Positions 56,899 to 64,000 of a stretch of 64,000 nucleotides of DNA are shown here, piece by piece (within the stretch, counting starts at the first letter, position 1; each line of letters opens with the position of its first letter). Source of the DNA: Natrinema sp. SYSU A 869. GTDB taxonomy: Archaea > Halobacteriota > Halobacteria > Halobacteriales > Natrialbaceae. Position numbers and translations under genes: made by a program. Under the pieces are notes generated by a model. It was not told where the DNA came from. It searched no databases and saw nothing but the letters and a program-made list of their open reading frames with translations. The stretch is taken from contig NZ_CP082247.1 of assembly GCF_019879105.1 (NCBI RefSeq), forward strand, positions 1 to 64,000. The letters run 5' to 3'.

Positions 56899-57689
56899 TC
56901 AGCGCTCGCCGACGCTTCCGTCGGCGCGGTGGCCCGGCGAGCGATCGAATCCGAGGTCCGTTCCCGCGAGTTCGCGGACGCGGTCCTCGTCGATATCGAT
57001 CCCGAGGCCCGGTCCGTCGGGCAGTTCGAGGAAGCCGTCGGTCGGCTCGAAGATCCCGTCGTTCTCGACGTACCGCATCGCTTCCTCGTCGTCGACGATC
57101 ACCTGCTCCTGAATCAGCGCGTTCGGCGCGACCGCATCGATCTGCAGCGAGGCGGCCAGTGCCAGCGGGCCAATCGGGCAGTGAGGCGCGATCGAGGCAT
57201 CATACGTCTCGGCCATATCGGCGATCTTCTTTGTCTCGGTGATTCCGCCGGCGCTCGAGACGTCCGGCTGGACGACGTCGACCGCATCTGCCTCGAGGAT
57301 TGGCCGGAACTCGCTCCGAGAGTAGAGTCGCTCGCCGGTTGCAATCGGAATCGTCGTCCCCTCGGCGATCCGGGGCAGTGCGTGGTCGTGTTCGGGGGTG
57401 ACCGGTTCCTCGATGAACATCGGCTCGAACGCCTCGAGTGCCGTCGCGAGTCGGCGGGCCATTGCCTTCGAGGTGCGACCGTGGAAGTCCAGTGCGACAT
57501 CGACCTCGGGTCCGACGGCGTCGCGGACCGCGCCGACGACCTCGCGTGCGCGCTCGACGGCTCGCTGTCGCCCGCGAAGTGCCACTTGGTGTACACCTCA
57601 CCCCAGCCGACGCGTCCGTCGCTCGTCTCGAGTTTGAGGAACTGCCAGCGCGGCGGCACCGCGTAGAGCTCGTAGTCTGTAACGTGCAT
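56899..57689 (-). pseudogene. Broken D-galactonate dehydratase-type gene (enolase superfamily) with internal deletion
   Basis: The start MHVTDYELYAVPPRWQFLKL and GWGEVYTKWHFAGD match the N-terminus of DgoD-like dehydratases. At about 57583 the sequence jumps, in another frame, to RAVERAREVVGAVRDAVGPEVDVALDFHGR, which belongs about 105-110 residues further on. The rest is intact: FIEEPVTPEHD, ATGERLYSR and APHCPIGPLALA with the catalytic His. About 0.3 kb, including much of the capping domain, is gone, so the protein cannot be functional. A one-base repair does not restore it, in contrast to other broken genes here. Confidence 0.8.
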
Positions 57690-57790
57690 CAGTGCGGAAT
57701 GTGACTGGTTCGCTCTTGAACGTTCCGACGATCTGAGGGCAAGAGACGCCACCCCGTCTCGATTTTCGGCCGATACTCGGCTGCAGGCCG

Positions 57791-58450
57791 CTATTCGGCG
57801 GCCGAGCCATCGGCCGCCCAGCGCACGCCGTTTCGCAGGAGCGCCCGCGTTCCGCCGGCGGTGATCGCAGGCCGATCGTGCCCGAGCGAACAGTAAAACA
57901 CGCGTCCGTCACCGTACTCTTTCACCCACGAGACCGGCATGTCCCCGGTCTCGGGGTGGTCCATCCTCGCGAGCACCGTCAGGTCGTCGTCGCACTCGAG
58001 GACGTACGGCTCGTCCCACACGCGGAAGTCCTCGAGGTCGGCCGAGACGGGGTGGTGGCTGTAGACGATGTTCACGTCGAACGTCCCCTGCGACGGATGG
58101 GTAACGAAGTGGCCGCCGATAAGCTCCCGGAGTTCGGGCGCGGGCCCGTCCCGATTCTCCCCGTCGACGGTCGTCAGGTCCGACGCGCAGTGAACGCCCG
58201 CGTAGCCGTTGCCCGCCTCCAGGAACGACAGGAGGCCCTCGCGCTGCTCGTCAGTGAGCGTACTGTCGGTCGTGTAATCGACGAGCACGTCGTAGCCGTC
58301 GAGGTCGACCAACAAATCCCGGTCGGTCGTCAGATCGGCCTCGACGCCGGCTGGTGCGAGCGCGTCCTTGATCAGCGGTCCCATTCGCTCGAACCGGTGG
58401 AAGGGGAACCTGTTACCGCCCATGATCAGCGCCTGTTTCTCGGTTGGCAT
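57791..58450 (-). CDS. ThuA-like protein
   Basis: A 219-residue single-domain protein of the ThuA-like class I glutamine amidotransferase fold. LDGYDVLVDYTTDSTLTDEQREGLLSFLEAGNGYAGVHCASD (near 50-92) carries the position of the elbow residue, and VSWVKEYGDGRVFYCSLGHD closes the domain. Members are often found beside sugar dehydrogenases; here a Gfo/Idh/MocA gene starts on the other strand 98 bases away. It is distinct in sequence from the ThuA protein at 51584. Function unknown beyond the family. Confidence 0.82.
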   Translation of the reverse strand: MPTEKQALIMGGNRFPFHRFERMGPLIKDALAPAGVEADLTTDRDLLVDLDGYDVLVDYTTDSTLTDEQREGLLSFLEAGNGYAGVHCASDLTTVDGENRDGPAPELRELIGGHFVTHPSQGTFDVNIVYSHHPVSADLEDFRVWDEPYVLECDDDLTVLARMDHPETGDMPVSWVKEYGDGRVFYCSLGHDRPAITAGGTRALLRNGVRWAADGSAAE

Positions 58451-58548
58451 ATCCGCAGGGATCAGTCGTGAACACTTATTTCTATGTCATTCAGCGGCCG
58501 TCCGATCTTGACCGAAGCTTTTTCGCCCGTCTCGTCGGGACGAGACGT

Positions 58549-59649
58549 ATGGATTCAGTTCGGACTGGCGTTCTCGGCTGTGGAACGATCAGTGACGCGT
58601 ACCTCGATGCGGACGATCGCTTCGACGGGTACGACATCGTCGCCTGCGCAGACATCGATGCGGAGCGGGCGGAGGAAACAGCCGACGAGTACGACATACG
58701 AGCGACCGATCCCGACGGACTGCTCGCCGCCGACGAGATCGAACTGGTCGTCAATCTGACGACGCCGTCGGTCCACCGCGAGACGTGCCGCGACATCCTG
58801 ACGGCGGGCAAGCACGTCTACGTCGAGAAGCCACTGGCCGCTAGCTTCGGAGACGCCGAGGCGATCCTCGACACCGCAGCGGCGGAGGGATTACTGGTCG
58901 GGTCGGCCCCCGATACCGTCTTGGGTGCGGGATTACAGACCGCTCGCTCGGTCATCGACGACGGACGGATCGGCGAACCGGTAGGCGCGACAGCTGTCTG
59001 GACGTCGGGCGGACACGAGAGCTGGCACCCGTCACCCGACCTCTACTACCAGCGCGGCGGCGGACCGCTCTTCGACATGGGACCGTACTACGTGACCGCG
59101 CTCGTCTCACTGCTCGGCCCCGCCAGTCGGGTTACCGGGTCGACCGCCCGCACCGTCGAACAACGGACGATCACGAGCGACCCTCGCCGCGGAGAGACCA
59201 TCGACGTCGAGGTTCCCACCCACGAGTCCGGGGTCATCGACTTCGCCGACGGGGCGGTCGCGAATATCCTGACGAGCTTCGATGCGCCCGGGCGATCGAC
59301 GTTCGTGTCCCCCGCGTTCGAGATCTACGGGACCGATGGAACGCTCCGGCTCTCGGACCCGAACCGTTTCGAGGGTCCCGTTCGGCTCCGTTCGGCGGAC
59401 GGCACGACGGAGGCGGTCGAGCCGACCCACGAGTACACCGACGGGCGGGGAGCCGGCGTCGCGGATCTCACGGCCGCTGTCCGCGGCGACTGGACCCACC
59501 GGACGAGCGGCGCTCTCGCCGGGCACGTCCTCGAGGTCCTCGACGGGATACGCGATGCATCGGACGAGGGGACGCACGTTTCCATCGGAACGGACATCGA
59601 CCGCCCTAAACCGCTGCCGCCGACGTTCCCAGAACCGATCACGGACTAA
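58549..59649 (+). CDS. Gfo/Idh/MocA-family oxidoreductase
   Basis: This 366-residue sugar dehydrogenase-like protein has the Rossmann motif GVLGCGTISDAYL near residue 7, Lys in YVEKPLA near 92 and the segment GGGPLFDMGPYYVTALVSLLG near 168. The expected active-site His in that segment is replaced by Tyr-Tyr, as seen in some family members. The ATG at 58549 fits the family start; an in-frame ATG 35 codons upstream overlaps the divergent ThuA gene. Pairing with a ThuA-like gene suggests a shared sugar substrate. Confidence 0.84.
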   Translation: MDSVRTGVLGCGTISDAYLDADDRFDGYDIVACADIDAERAEETADEYDIRATDPDGLLAADEIELVVNLTTPSVHRETCRDILTAGKHVYVEKPLAASFGDAEAILDTAAAEGLLVGSAPDTVLGAGLQTARSVIDDGRIGEPVGATAVWTSGGHESWHPSPDLYYQRGGGPLFDMGPYYVTALVSLLGPASRVTGSTARTVEQRTITSDPRRGETIDVEVPTHESGVIDFADGAVANILTSFDAPGRSTFVSPAFEIYGTDGTLRLSDPNRFEGPVRLRSADGTTEAVEPTHEYTDGRGAGVADLTAAVRGDWTHRTSGALAGHVLEVLDGIRDASDEGTHVSIGTDIDRPKPLPPTFPEPITD

Positions 59650-59737
59650 CCATTCCCCTCACTCGAGACGGGAAACAGTCGTCCGAACGGCGTCTGGAAA
59701 ATTGGGCGATCGACACGGATAGTGAGCAACAGAAAAT

Positions 59738-59744
59738 GTATATA
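59738..59744 (+). promoter_or_regulatory. TATA-like box for the luciferase-like gene
   Basis: TGTATAT centred about 34 bases before ATG 59775. Confidence 0.45.
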
Positions 59745-59774
59745 GTAGCTGACCGCACTGTGTTATCGTAACGT

Positions 59775-60761
59775 ATGAAATTCGGTATTTTCCCCATTGA
59801 GGGCGGCAGTCGATGGACGGGTGTCGTCGAGCAGTGCCAAGTAGCCGAGGAGGTCGGGTTCGAGACCTGCTGGGTCAACGATCACCAGGCGACGGAGGGC
59901 GACAACTACTGGCCCGCGCCGCTGACGCGCCTGACCAGCATCGCGCAGGGAACCGAGGACCTCGAGCTCGTGACGAGCGTGCTGATCCTTCCGTTGTACA
60001 AGCCCGTCGAGGTCGCCCAGCGTGCGGCGATGCTCGATAACATCTCTGACGGTCGGCTGACGCTGGGCGTCGGTCTCGGCTACGTCGAGAAGGAGTTCGA
60101 TGCCTTCGACGTTCCGATGGACGAACGCGCGGGTCGGATGATCGAGGGCATCCAGTTCATCAAGGAGTTCTTCGAGTCCGACGGTCCCATCTCCTACGAC
60201 TGCCCGTTCTTCTCAGTCGAGGACTGGCAGCCGCTCCCCGACACGGTCCAGCAGCCCCGACCTGAGGTCTGGATCGGTGGTTGGGGCGACAAGCAGATCG
60301 GTCGCTCCGTGAAGTTCTCCGACGCGTGGGTGCCCGGCGTCGTCGCCGACCTCGCTACCGTTGAGGACCGCAAGGAACTCCAGCAAGAACGCGTCGCAGA
60401 GACCGACCAGAACTGGGAGGAGATGTCCCACCCACTGATGCGCGAGGCCGTCATCGCCGAGACCGAAGAGGAGGTCATGGAGCGCAAGAAATACCTCCAC
60501 ACGACCTACCTTGACGAGTATGGCGGCGAGTTCTCCCACCCGCTGATGAACGCCGACAGCGTCGAGGACTTCGAGGAACTCGCGGACGACCGCTTCATCT
60601 ACGGGACCCCCGAGCAGATCGTCGAGCAGATCGAAGCCATCCAAGAGCGGTTCCCCCTGAACGAACTCACCCTGCGCTTCCACCACTCCGGCATGCCCAA
60701 CGACCTCGTCGAGGAACAGATCCGCCTGTTCGGCGAGGAAGTCATTCCCGCGTTCAACTAG
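59775..60761 (+). CDS. Luciferase-like monooxygenase-family (LLM) oxidoreductase
   Basis: This 328-residue TIM-barrel protein is of the flavin/F420 LLM class. Family features are the start MKFGIFPIEGG, LELVTSVLILPLYKPVEVAQRAAMLD near 65, the GRLTLGVGLGYVEKEF segment near 93, PEVWIGGWGD near 165 and the C-terminal YGTPEQIVEQI near 276. Haloarchaea make F420, so an F420-dependent dehydrogenase or reductase is plausible; the substrate is unknown. It follows a Gfo/Idh/MocA gene on the same strand after 125 bases. Confidence 0.85.
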   Translation: MKFGIFPIEGGSRWTGVVEQCQVAEEVGFETCWVNDHQATEGDNYWPAPLTRLTSIAQGTEDLELVTSVLILPLYKPVEVAQRAAMLDNISDGRLTLGVGLGYVEKEFDAFDVPMDERAGRMIEGIQFIKEFFESDGPISYDCPFFSVEDWQPLPDTVQQPRPEVWIGGWGDKQIGRSVKFSDAWVPGVVADLATVEDRKELQQERVAETDQNWEEMSHPLMREAVIAETEEEVMERKKYLHTTYLDEYGGEFSHPLMNADSVEDFEELADDRFIYGTPEQIVEQIEAIQERFPLNELTLRFHHSGMPNDLVEEQIRLFGEEVIPAFN

Positions 60762-60948
60762 TCGACCGCGTTCGATCCGGACGTCTCGAGCCATCCCTGC
60801 CCGCCGCCCGCTGCCCGTCCGACGCGGGCGTCGTAGGCACCGAATTCCCGGTACCGGGAGTGTCGTGAACGGTTGCTGACCGCCACCGTCACGGAGTGAT
60901 TCCGACGCCCGCCGTGGATTTAGCGAGACAGACCGGCCAGTGCCAACG

Positions 60949-60956
60949 CTTATGTA
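60949..60956 (+). promoter_or_regulatory. TATA-like box for the CE12 gene
   Basis: CTTATGTA centred 29 bases before ATG 60982. Confidence 0.45.
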
Positions 60957-60981
60957 TTTCAGTCCGACTACCGCTACCTGA

Positions 60982-61674
60982 ATGTCGTCCGAGCTGATCA
61001 CTGTCCACCTGATCGGGGATTCCACCATGGCCGACAAGGCGGCGAGCGATCGCCCCGAAACGGGCTGGGGAACACCGTTCACCGACCGCTTCGATGACTC
61101 GGTGACGGTGAAAAACCACGCCCGCAACGGGCGCAGCACCCGCACCTTCTTAGAGGAAGGGCGCTGGCAGCCCGTCGTACGTGACTTGGCCGAGACCCAC
61201 TACGTGTTCGTCCAATTCGGTCACAACGACGAGGTGCCCTCGAAAGAACAGTACACGCCCGAGGAGGAGTTCGAAGTCAACCTCGAGAAGTTCGTCGCCG
61301 AGACGCGCGAACACGGGGCAGAGCCGGTGCTACTCACGCCCATCGCGCGCCGTCACTTCGACGAGAATGGCACCCCGAAAGACACCCATCGGGTCTATTC
61401 GGAGTTGACACGAACCGTAGCACGGGCCCGTGACGTGCCGCTCATCAACGCGGACGAGCGGAGTCGGTCGCTCCTGCGCGAACTGGGGCCGGAAGAATCG
61501 AAATCCCTCTACCTCCATCTGTCGCCGGGCGAACACCCCAACTATCCCGACGGCAAATCCGACGACACGCACTTCAGCGAGTACGGGGCTCGCCGGATGG
61601 CCGAACTGGTACTTGACGGGATCGAAGAACTGAATCTCGGGCTGGCTACCCACATCGTACCGGACAATCGGTGA
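60982..61674 (+). CDS. Rhamnogalacturonan acetylesterase-like SGNH hydrolase (CE12)
   Basis: This 230-residue SGNH esterase shows block I HLIGDSTMADK with nucleophile Ser14, the oxyanion Gly/Asn in ARNGRSTRTF near 48, block III FVQFGHNDEV near 76 and the Asp/His of KSDDTHFSEYGARRM near 193. These match carbohydrate esterase family 12, which deacetylates rhamnogalacturonan, the branched part of pectin. No signal peptide is visible, so it probably acts on imported fragments. A TATA-like CTTATGTA 29 bases upstream supports the start. Confidence 0.86.
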   Translation: MSSELITVHLIGDSTMADKAASDRPETGWGTPFTDRFDDSVTVKNHARNGRSTRTFLEEGRWQPVVRDLAETHYVFVQFGHNDEVPSKEQYTPEEEFEVNLEKFVAETREHGAEPVLLTPIARRHFDENGTPKDTHRVYSELTRTVARARDVPLINADERSRSLLRELGPEESKSLYLHLSPGEHPNYPDGKSDDTHFSEYGARRMAELVLDGIEELNLGLATHIVPDNR

Positions 61675-61809
61675 CCGGCCTGCTCCGGCCGGTCGAGTCT
61701 CGATCACTCCGATCGTCTCGCCGTGTGAGCCTCTCCGCCGCGATCCATCGAACGGACCCGTCTCTCAGCAACGGAGTCGATCGAGTTAGCCGATAATTTC
61801 AATACGCAG

Positions 61810-62577
61810 TCAGTTACTCGTCGGGCCCCAGGCGTTGGCCATCCAGCCGCCGTCGGCGCGGAGGACCTCCCCGGTGATGTAGTGGTCGCCGCCGGCGAGG
61901 AAGCGGACGCAGTTCGCGACCTCTTCCATCGTTCCGAACCGACCGAGCGGCGCCCGCCGGTGTACGTCCTCGTCGGTGTAGCCGGCCGCGTCCTGGGTCT
62001 GTTCGGTGATGTCCGTGCGGATGAACCCCGGCGCCAGCGCGTTCACGTGCACGTCGTGTTCCGCCAGTTCGGTCGCGAACACCCTGGTCAGATTGTCCAC
62101 GCCGGCCTTCGAGGCGCAGTAGGGAGCCCGCTGTGCGAACCCCTGCTGGCCGATCATGCTGCTGATGTTGACGATCTGCCCGCCGGTCCCCTGCTCGACC
62201 ATCTGCCGGCCCGCCGCCTGCATCCCGAAGAAGACGCCGGTCAGGTTCACCTCGATCACGTTCCGCCAGTCGTCGGGATCCATCTCGAGAGCGGGGCCGA
62301 TGACGGTGTTCCCGGCGTTGTTCACCATGACGTCGAGCGAGCCGAACTCGTTGACGGCGGCGTCGACGAGCGCCTGAACCTCGTCGCGATCACTGACGTC
62401 CGCTCCGATCCCGACGGCCATCCCGCCGTCGGCGACGATCTCCTCGGCGACGGCCTCGGCGCGAGCGCCGTCCCGGGAGTTCGTGACGACGTTCGCGCCC
62501 TCCGCGGCGAAGTGTTCCGCGAGTTCCTTGCCGATTCCCTTGCTCGAGCCGGTGACGATGACAGTGCTGTCGTCCAT
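61810..62577 (-). CDS. Short-chain dehydrogenase/reductase (FabG/KduD-like)
   Basis: This 255-residue classical SDR has the cofactor loop TGSSKGIGKELAEHF near residue 9, NNAGNTVIG near 86, catalytic Ser in NISSMIGQQ near 138, Tyr and Lys in PYCASKAGVDNL near 152, and the C-terminal ITGEVLRADGGW. In pectin loci this subfamily often supplies KduD (2-dehydro-3-deoxy-D-gluconate 5-dehydrogenase), which handles the unsaturated uronate made by lyases; glucose dehydrogenase and acyl reductase roles are alternatives. Cytoplasmic. Confidence 0.85.
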   Translation of the reverse strand: MDDSTVIVTGSSKGIGKELAEHFAAEGANVVTNSRDGARAEAVAEEIVADGGMAVGIGADVSDRDEVQALVDAAVNEFGSLDVMVNNAGNTVIGPALEMDPDDWRNVIEVNLTGVFFGMQAAGRQMVEQGTGGQIVNISSMIGQQGFAQRAPYCASKAGVDNLTRVFATELAEHDVHVNALAPGFIRTDITEQTQDAAGYTDEDVHRRAPLGRFGTMEEVANCVRFLAGGDHYITGEVLRADGGWMANAWGPTSN

Positions 62578-62928
62578 GCGCTATCGTACTCGTCTCGGAA
62601 CGCCGGTAAAACGTTTGCCACACTGTCCGTAATCCGGCGCCTATCGGTCGTCGCTCCGATTCGGCCGATTCGCCGTCGATATCACGACGGCGTCGACCCT
62701 CGCGAATCGCCGTCCGAACTGCTAGCGACGCGTTCAGTCCACTCACTAACCTATAAATACCACTTCGTGTAACTGTTTCTCGTGATGCGAGATACCGACT
62801 CTCGAGGAAGTCGGCCGAACCGACGAGACATCCTCGAATGGGGCGGTGAGTGCGATAGCAGTGGGTGGAAGACGCCGAACAGTGACTGCTTCGAGACCGG
62901 TTTGTCCGTCACTGACACCCATCCGTAA

Positions 62929-62938
62929 CTATATATAC
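62929..62938 (+). promoter_or_regulatory. TATA box for the second ABC binding-protein gene
   Basis: CTATATATAC centred 26 bases before ATG 62960, one of the strongest TATA boxes in the window. Confidence 0.6.
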
Positions 62939-62959
62939 CCCCTTCTATGACTAGAGAGC

Positions 62960-64000
62960 ATGCCAGATGGTAACAACCATCGGAGTGGCGATCATAGCCG
63001 ACGAGACGTCCTCAAATACGGCGCTGCGGGTGGCACGGCCCTCGTTGCCGGATGCCTCGGCGGGAGCAGTAGCACGGACCGATTCCGCGTCTTCGACCCG
63101 GAAACGAGTGGGACGCTTCCGTCCCAGCGCCACTGTAACCCATTCAACCCGACCCAGCGCGGAACGTGGCATCCGGGAGCACTCATCTGCGACCGCCCCG
63201 TGATGTACAGTCCAGCGGAGGTCGAGGCCTATCCCCTGATCGCGACCGACTGGGAGATGACCGACGACACCACGCTGGAGATGACGTTCAGCGATGAGTG
63301 GACCTGGCACAACGGCGATCAGCTCGTCGCCGACGACTGGGTCATGCAACTGCAGATGACGCTCGCGATTCTGGAGTTCCAGGCCGAGGACGGCGAGCGA
63401 CCCCACCAGTTCATCGAGTCCGCCGAGGCACCCGACGAGCAGACGGCGCGGATCAGCCTCTACGATCCGATCCCGGAGACGGTCGCGGTCCAGAACGCCA
63501 CCGCCGACATCCTCGGCGACGAGGGTCGCGGCATCTTCACCAAACACGACGACGACCAGTGGAGCGACTGGCACCAGCAACTCCAGGAGGCTGACGACTC
63601 CGAGATGGAGGCTCTCGTCGGTGAGCTCACGTCGGAGTCGTATCCGCTAGTCGAGGACGCGGTCGGCAACGGTCCGTTCCAAGTCGCCGACATCGGAGAT
63701 AACGTCATGGTCTTCGAGAAGTACGAGGATCATCCGAACGCCGACAACCTCAACTTCAGCGAGTTCTCGATCCACCTCTACCAGACCGACATCCCAACTC
63801 AGCCGTACGTCAACGGCGAGGTCGACGGTGCACATAACGAGTTCCCCGTGAAGGACGACGTTACGAGCCAACTCCCCGACGGGCACACGCTCGTCAGGGA
63901 AAACCTGTCGACCAACAAGCTGCTCACGTTCAATTGCGGCCACAGCGTCTCCTACGACACGCCGTTCGAGAGCGCGAACGTCCGCAAGGCGGTCTGTCAC
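62960..64000 (+). CDS. Extracellular solute-binding protein family 5 (peptide/oligosaccharide ABC type), N-terminal part, open at window edge
   Basis: From ATG 62960 the frame stays open through the last base (347 codons). A Tat signal (HSRRDVLKYGAAGG) and lipobox LVAGC at about residue 36 mark a lipoprotein. Then come the family 5 features ATDWEMTDDTTLEMTFSDEWTWHNGDQLVADDW near 95-127, VGNGPFQVADI near 238 and NVRKAVCH at the edge. Family 5 proteins bind peptides or, in polysaccharide loci, oligosaccharides; permease and ATPase genes would be expected just beyond the window. The strand has the acidic codon pattern of its neighbours. Confidence 0.88.
   Translation, partial: MPDGNNHRSGDHSRRDVLKYGAAGGTALVAGCLGGSSSTDRFRVFDPETSGTLPSQRHCNPFNPTQRGTWHPGALICDRPVMYSPAEVEAYPLIATDWEMTDDTTLEMTFSDEWTWHNGDQLVADDWVMQLQMTLAILEFQAEDGERPHQFIESAEAPDEQTARISLYDPIPETVAVQNATADILGDEGRGIFTKHDDDQWSDWHQQLQEADDSEMEALVGELTSESYPLVEDAVGNGPFQVADIGDNVMVFEKYEDHPNADNLNFSEFSIHLYQTDIPTQPYVNGEVDGAHNEFPVKDDVTSQLPDGHTLVRENLSTNKLLTFNCGHSVSYDTPFESANVRKAVCH

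Noticed and set aside
57541-57600. One-base error as explanation for the galactonate dehydratase break
   Set aside because: Rejoining the frames still leaves about 105-110 residues of the family missing, so it is a deletion.

Overview
The window reads as chromosome, or a large replicon, of a halophilic archaeon (class Halobacteria). The genes are GC-rich with many GAC/GAG/GTC codons, the proteins are strongly acidic, exported proteins carry twin-arginine signals (two with a lipobox), several genes have a TATA-like box 26-34 bases before an almost leaderless start, and there is an Htr-type transducer. I cannot name the species. No tRNA, rRNA, CRISPR array or transposase was seen.

Almost every gene concerns plant polysaccharides, pectin above all. 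Bases 1-7313: the tail of an IclR regulator, a gene-free stretch of 1.4 kb, a TIM-barrel sugar isomerase, and a complete CUT1 sugar ABC importer (binding protein, two permeases, MsmX-type ATPase). Bases 7549-19646: GH3 and two-part GH2 glycosidases, a Gfo/Idh/MocA dehydrogenase, a GH31 remnant and an unrecognised toroid-like enzyme. Bases 19844-24967: two exported PL1 pectate lyases flanking a second IclR regulator. Bases 25107-32175: cytoplasmic PL2 exolyase, GH4 galacturonidase-type enzyme, GH28 polygalacturonase, aldo/keto reductase and a Gfo/Idh/MocA enzyme. Bases 32394-38145: a chemotaxis transducer, a propeller lactonase, a third Gfo/Idh/MocA protein, a PPC-domain protein and a small membrane protein. 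Bases 38289-50163: aldehyde dehydrogenase, UlaG-like lactonase, uronate dehydrogenase, two enolase-superfamily enzymes and two DapA-superfamily enzymes, with a UspA protein and an ABC exporter between. Bases 50400-64000: pectin methylesterase, two ThuA proteins, two more PL1 lyases, a broken galactonate dehydratase, a fourth Gfo/Idh/MocA enzyme, a luciferase-like oxidoreductase, a CE12 acetylesterase, an SDR, and the start of a second ABC binding protein.

Together the genes describe a pectin-to-2-oxoglutarate route. Esterases and PL1 lyases act outside the cell. Oligomers are imported and trimmed by PL2, GH28 and GH4. Galacturonate is then probably oxidised by uronate dehydrogenase, passed through lactone and galactarate steps (lactonase and enolase-superfamily candidates), dehydrated by a DapA-type enzyme and finished by a 2-oxoglutarate-semialdehyde-type dehydrogenase. 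The specific substrate assignments are inferred from context.

Two features stand out. First, two inverted-repeat families, TTACA-N4-TA-N4-TGTAA (six copies) and GTTC-N9-GAAC (five copies), occur only in three intergenic regions and are twice placed side by side in the same order; they look like operators of an undescribed regulon. Second, at least seven genes are broken by what looks like one missing G or C, generally in or beside a short G/C run. That suggests sequence errors rather than decay, and those genes are annotated here across the shift.
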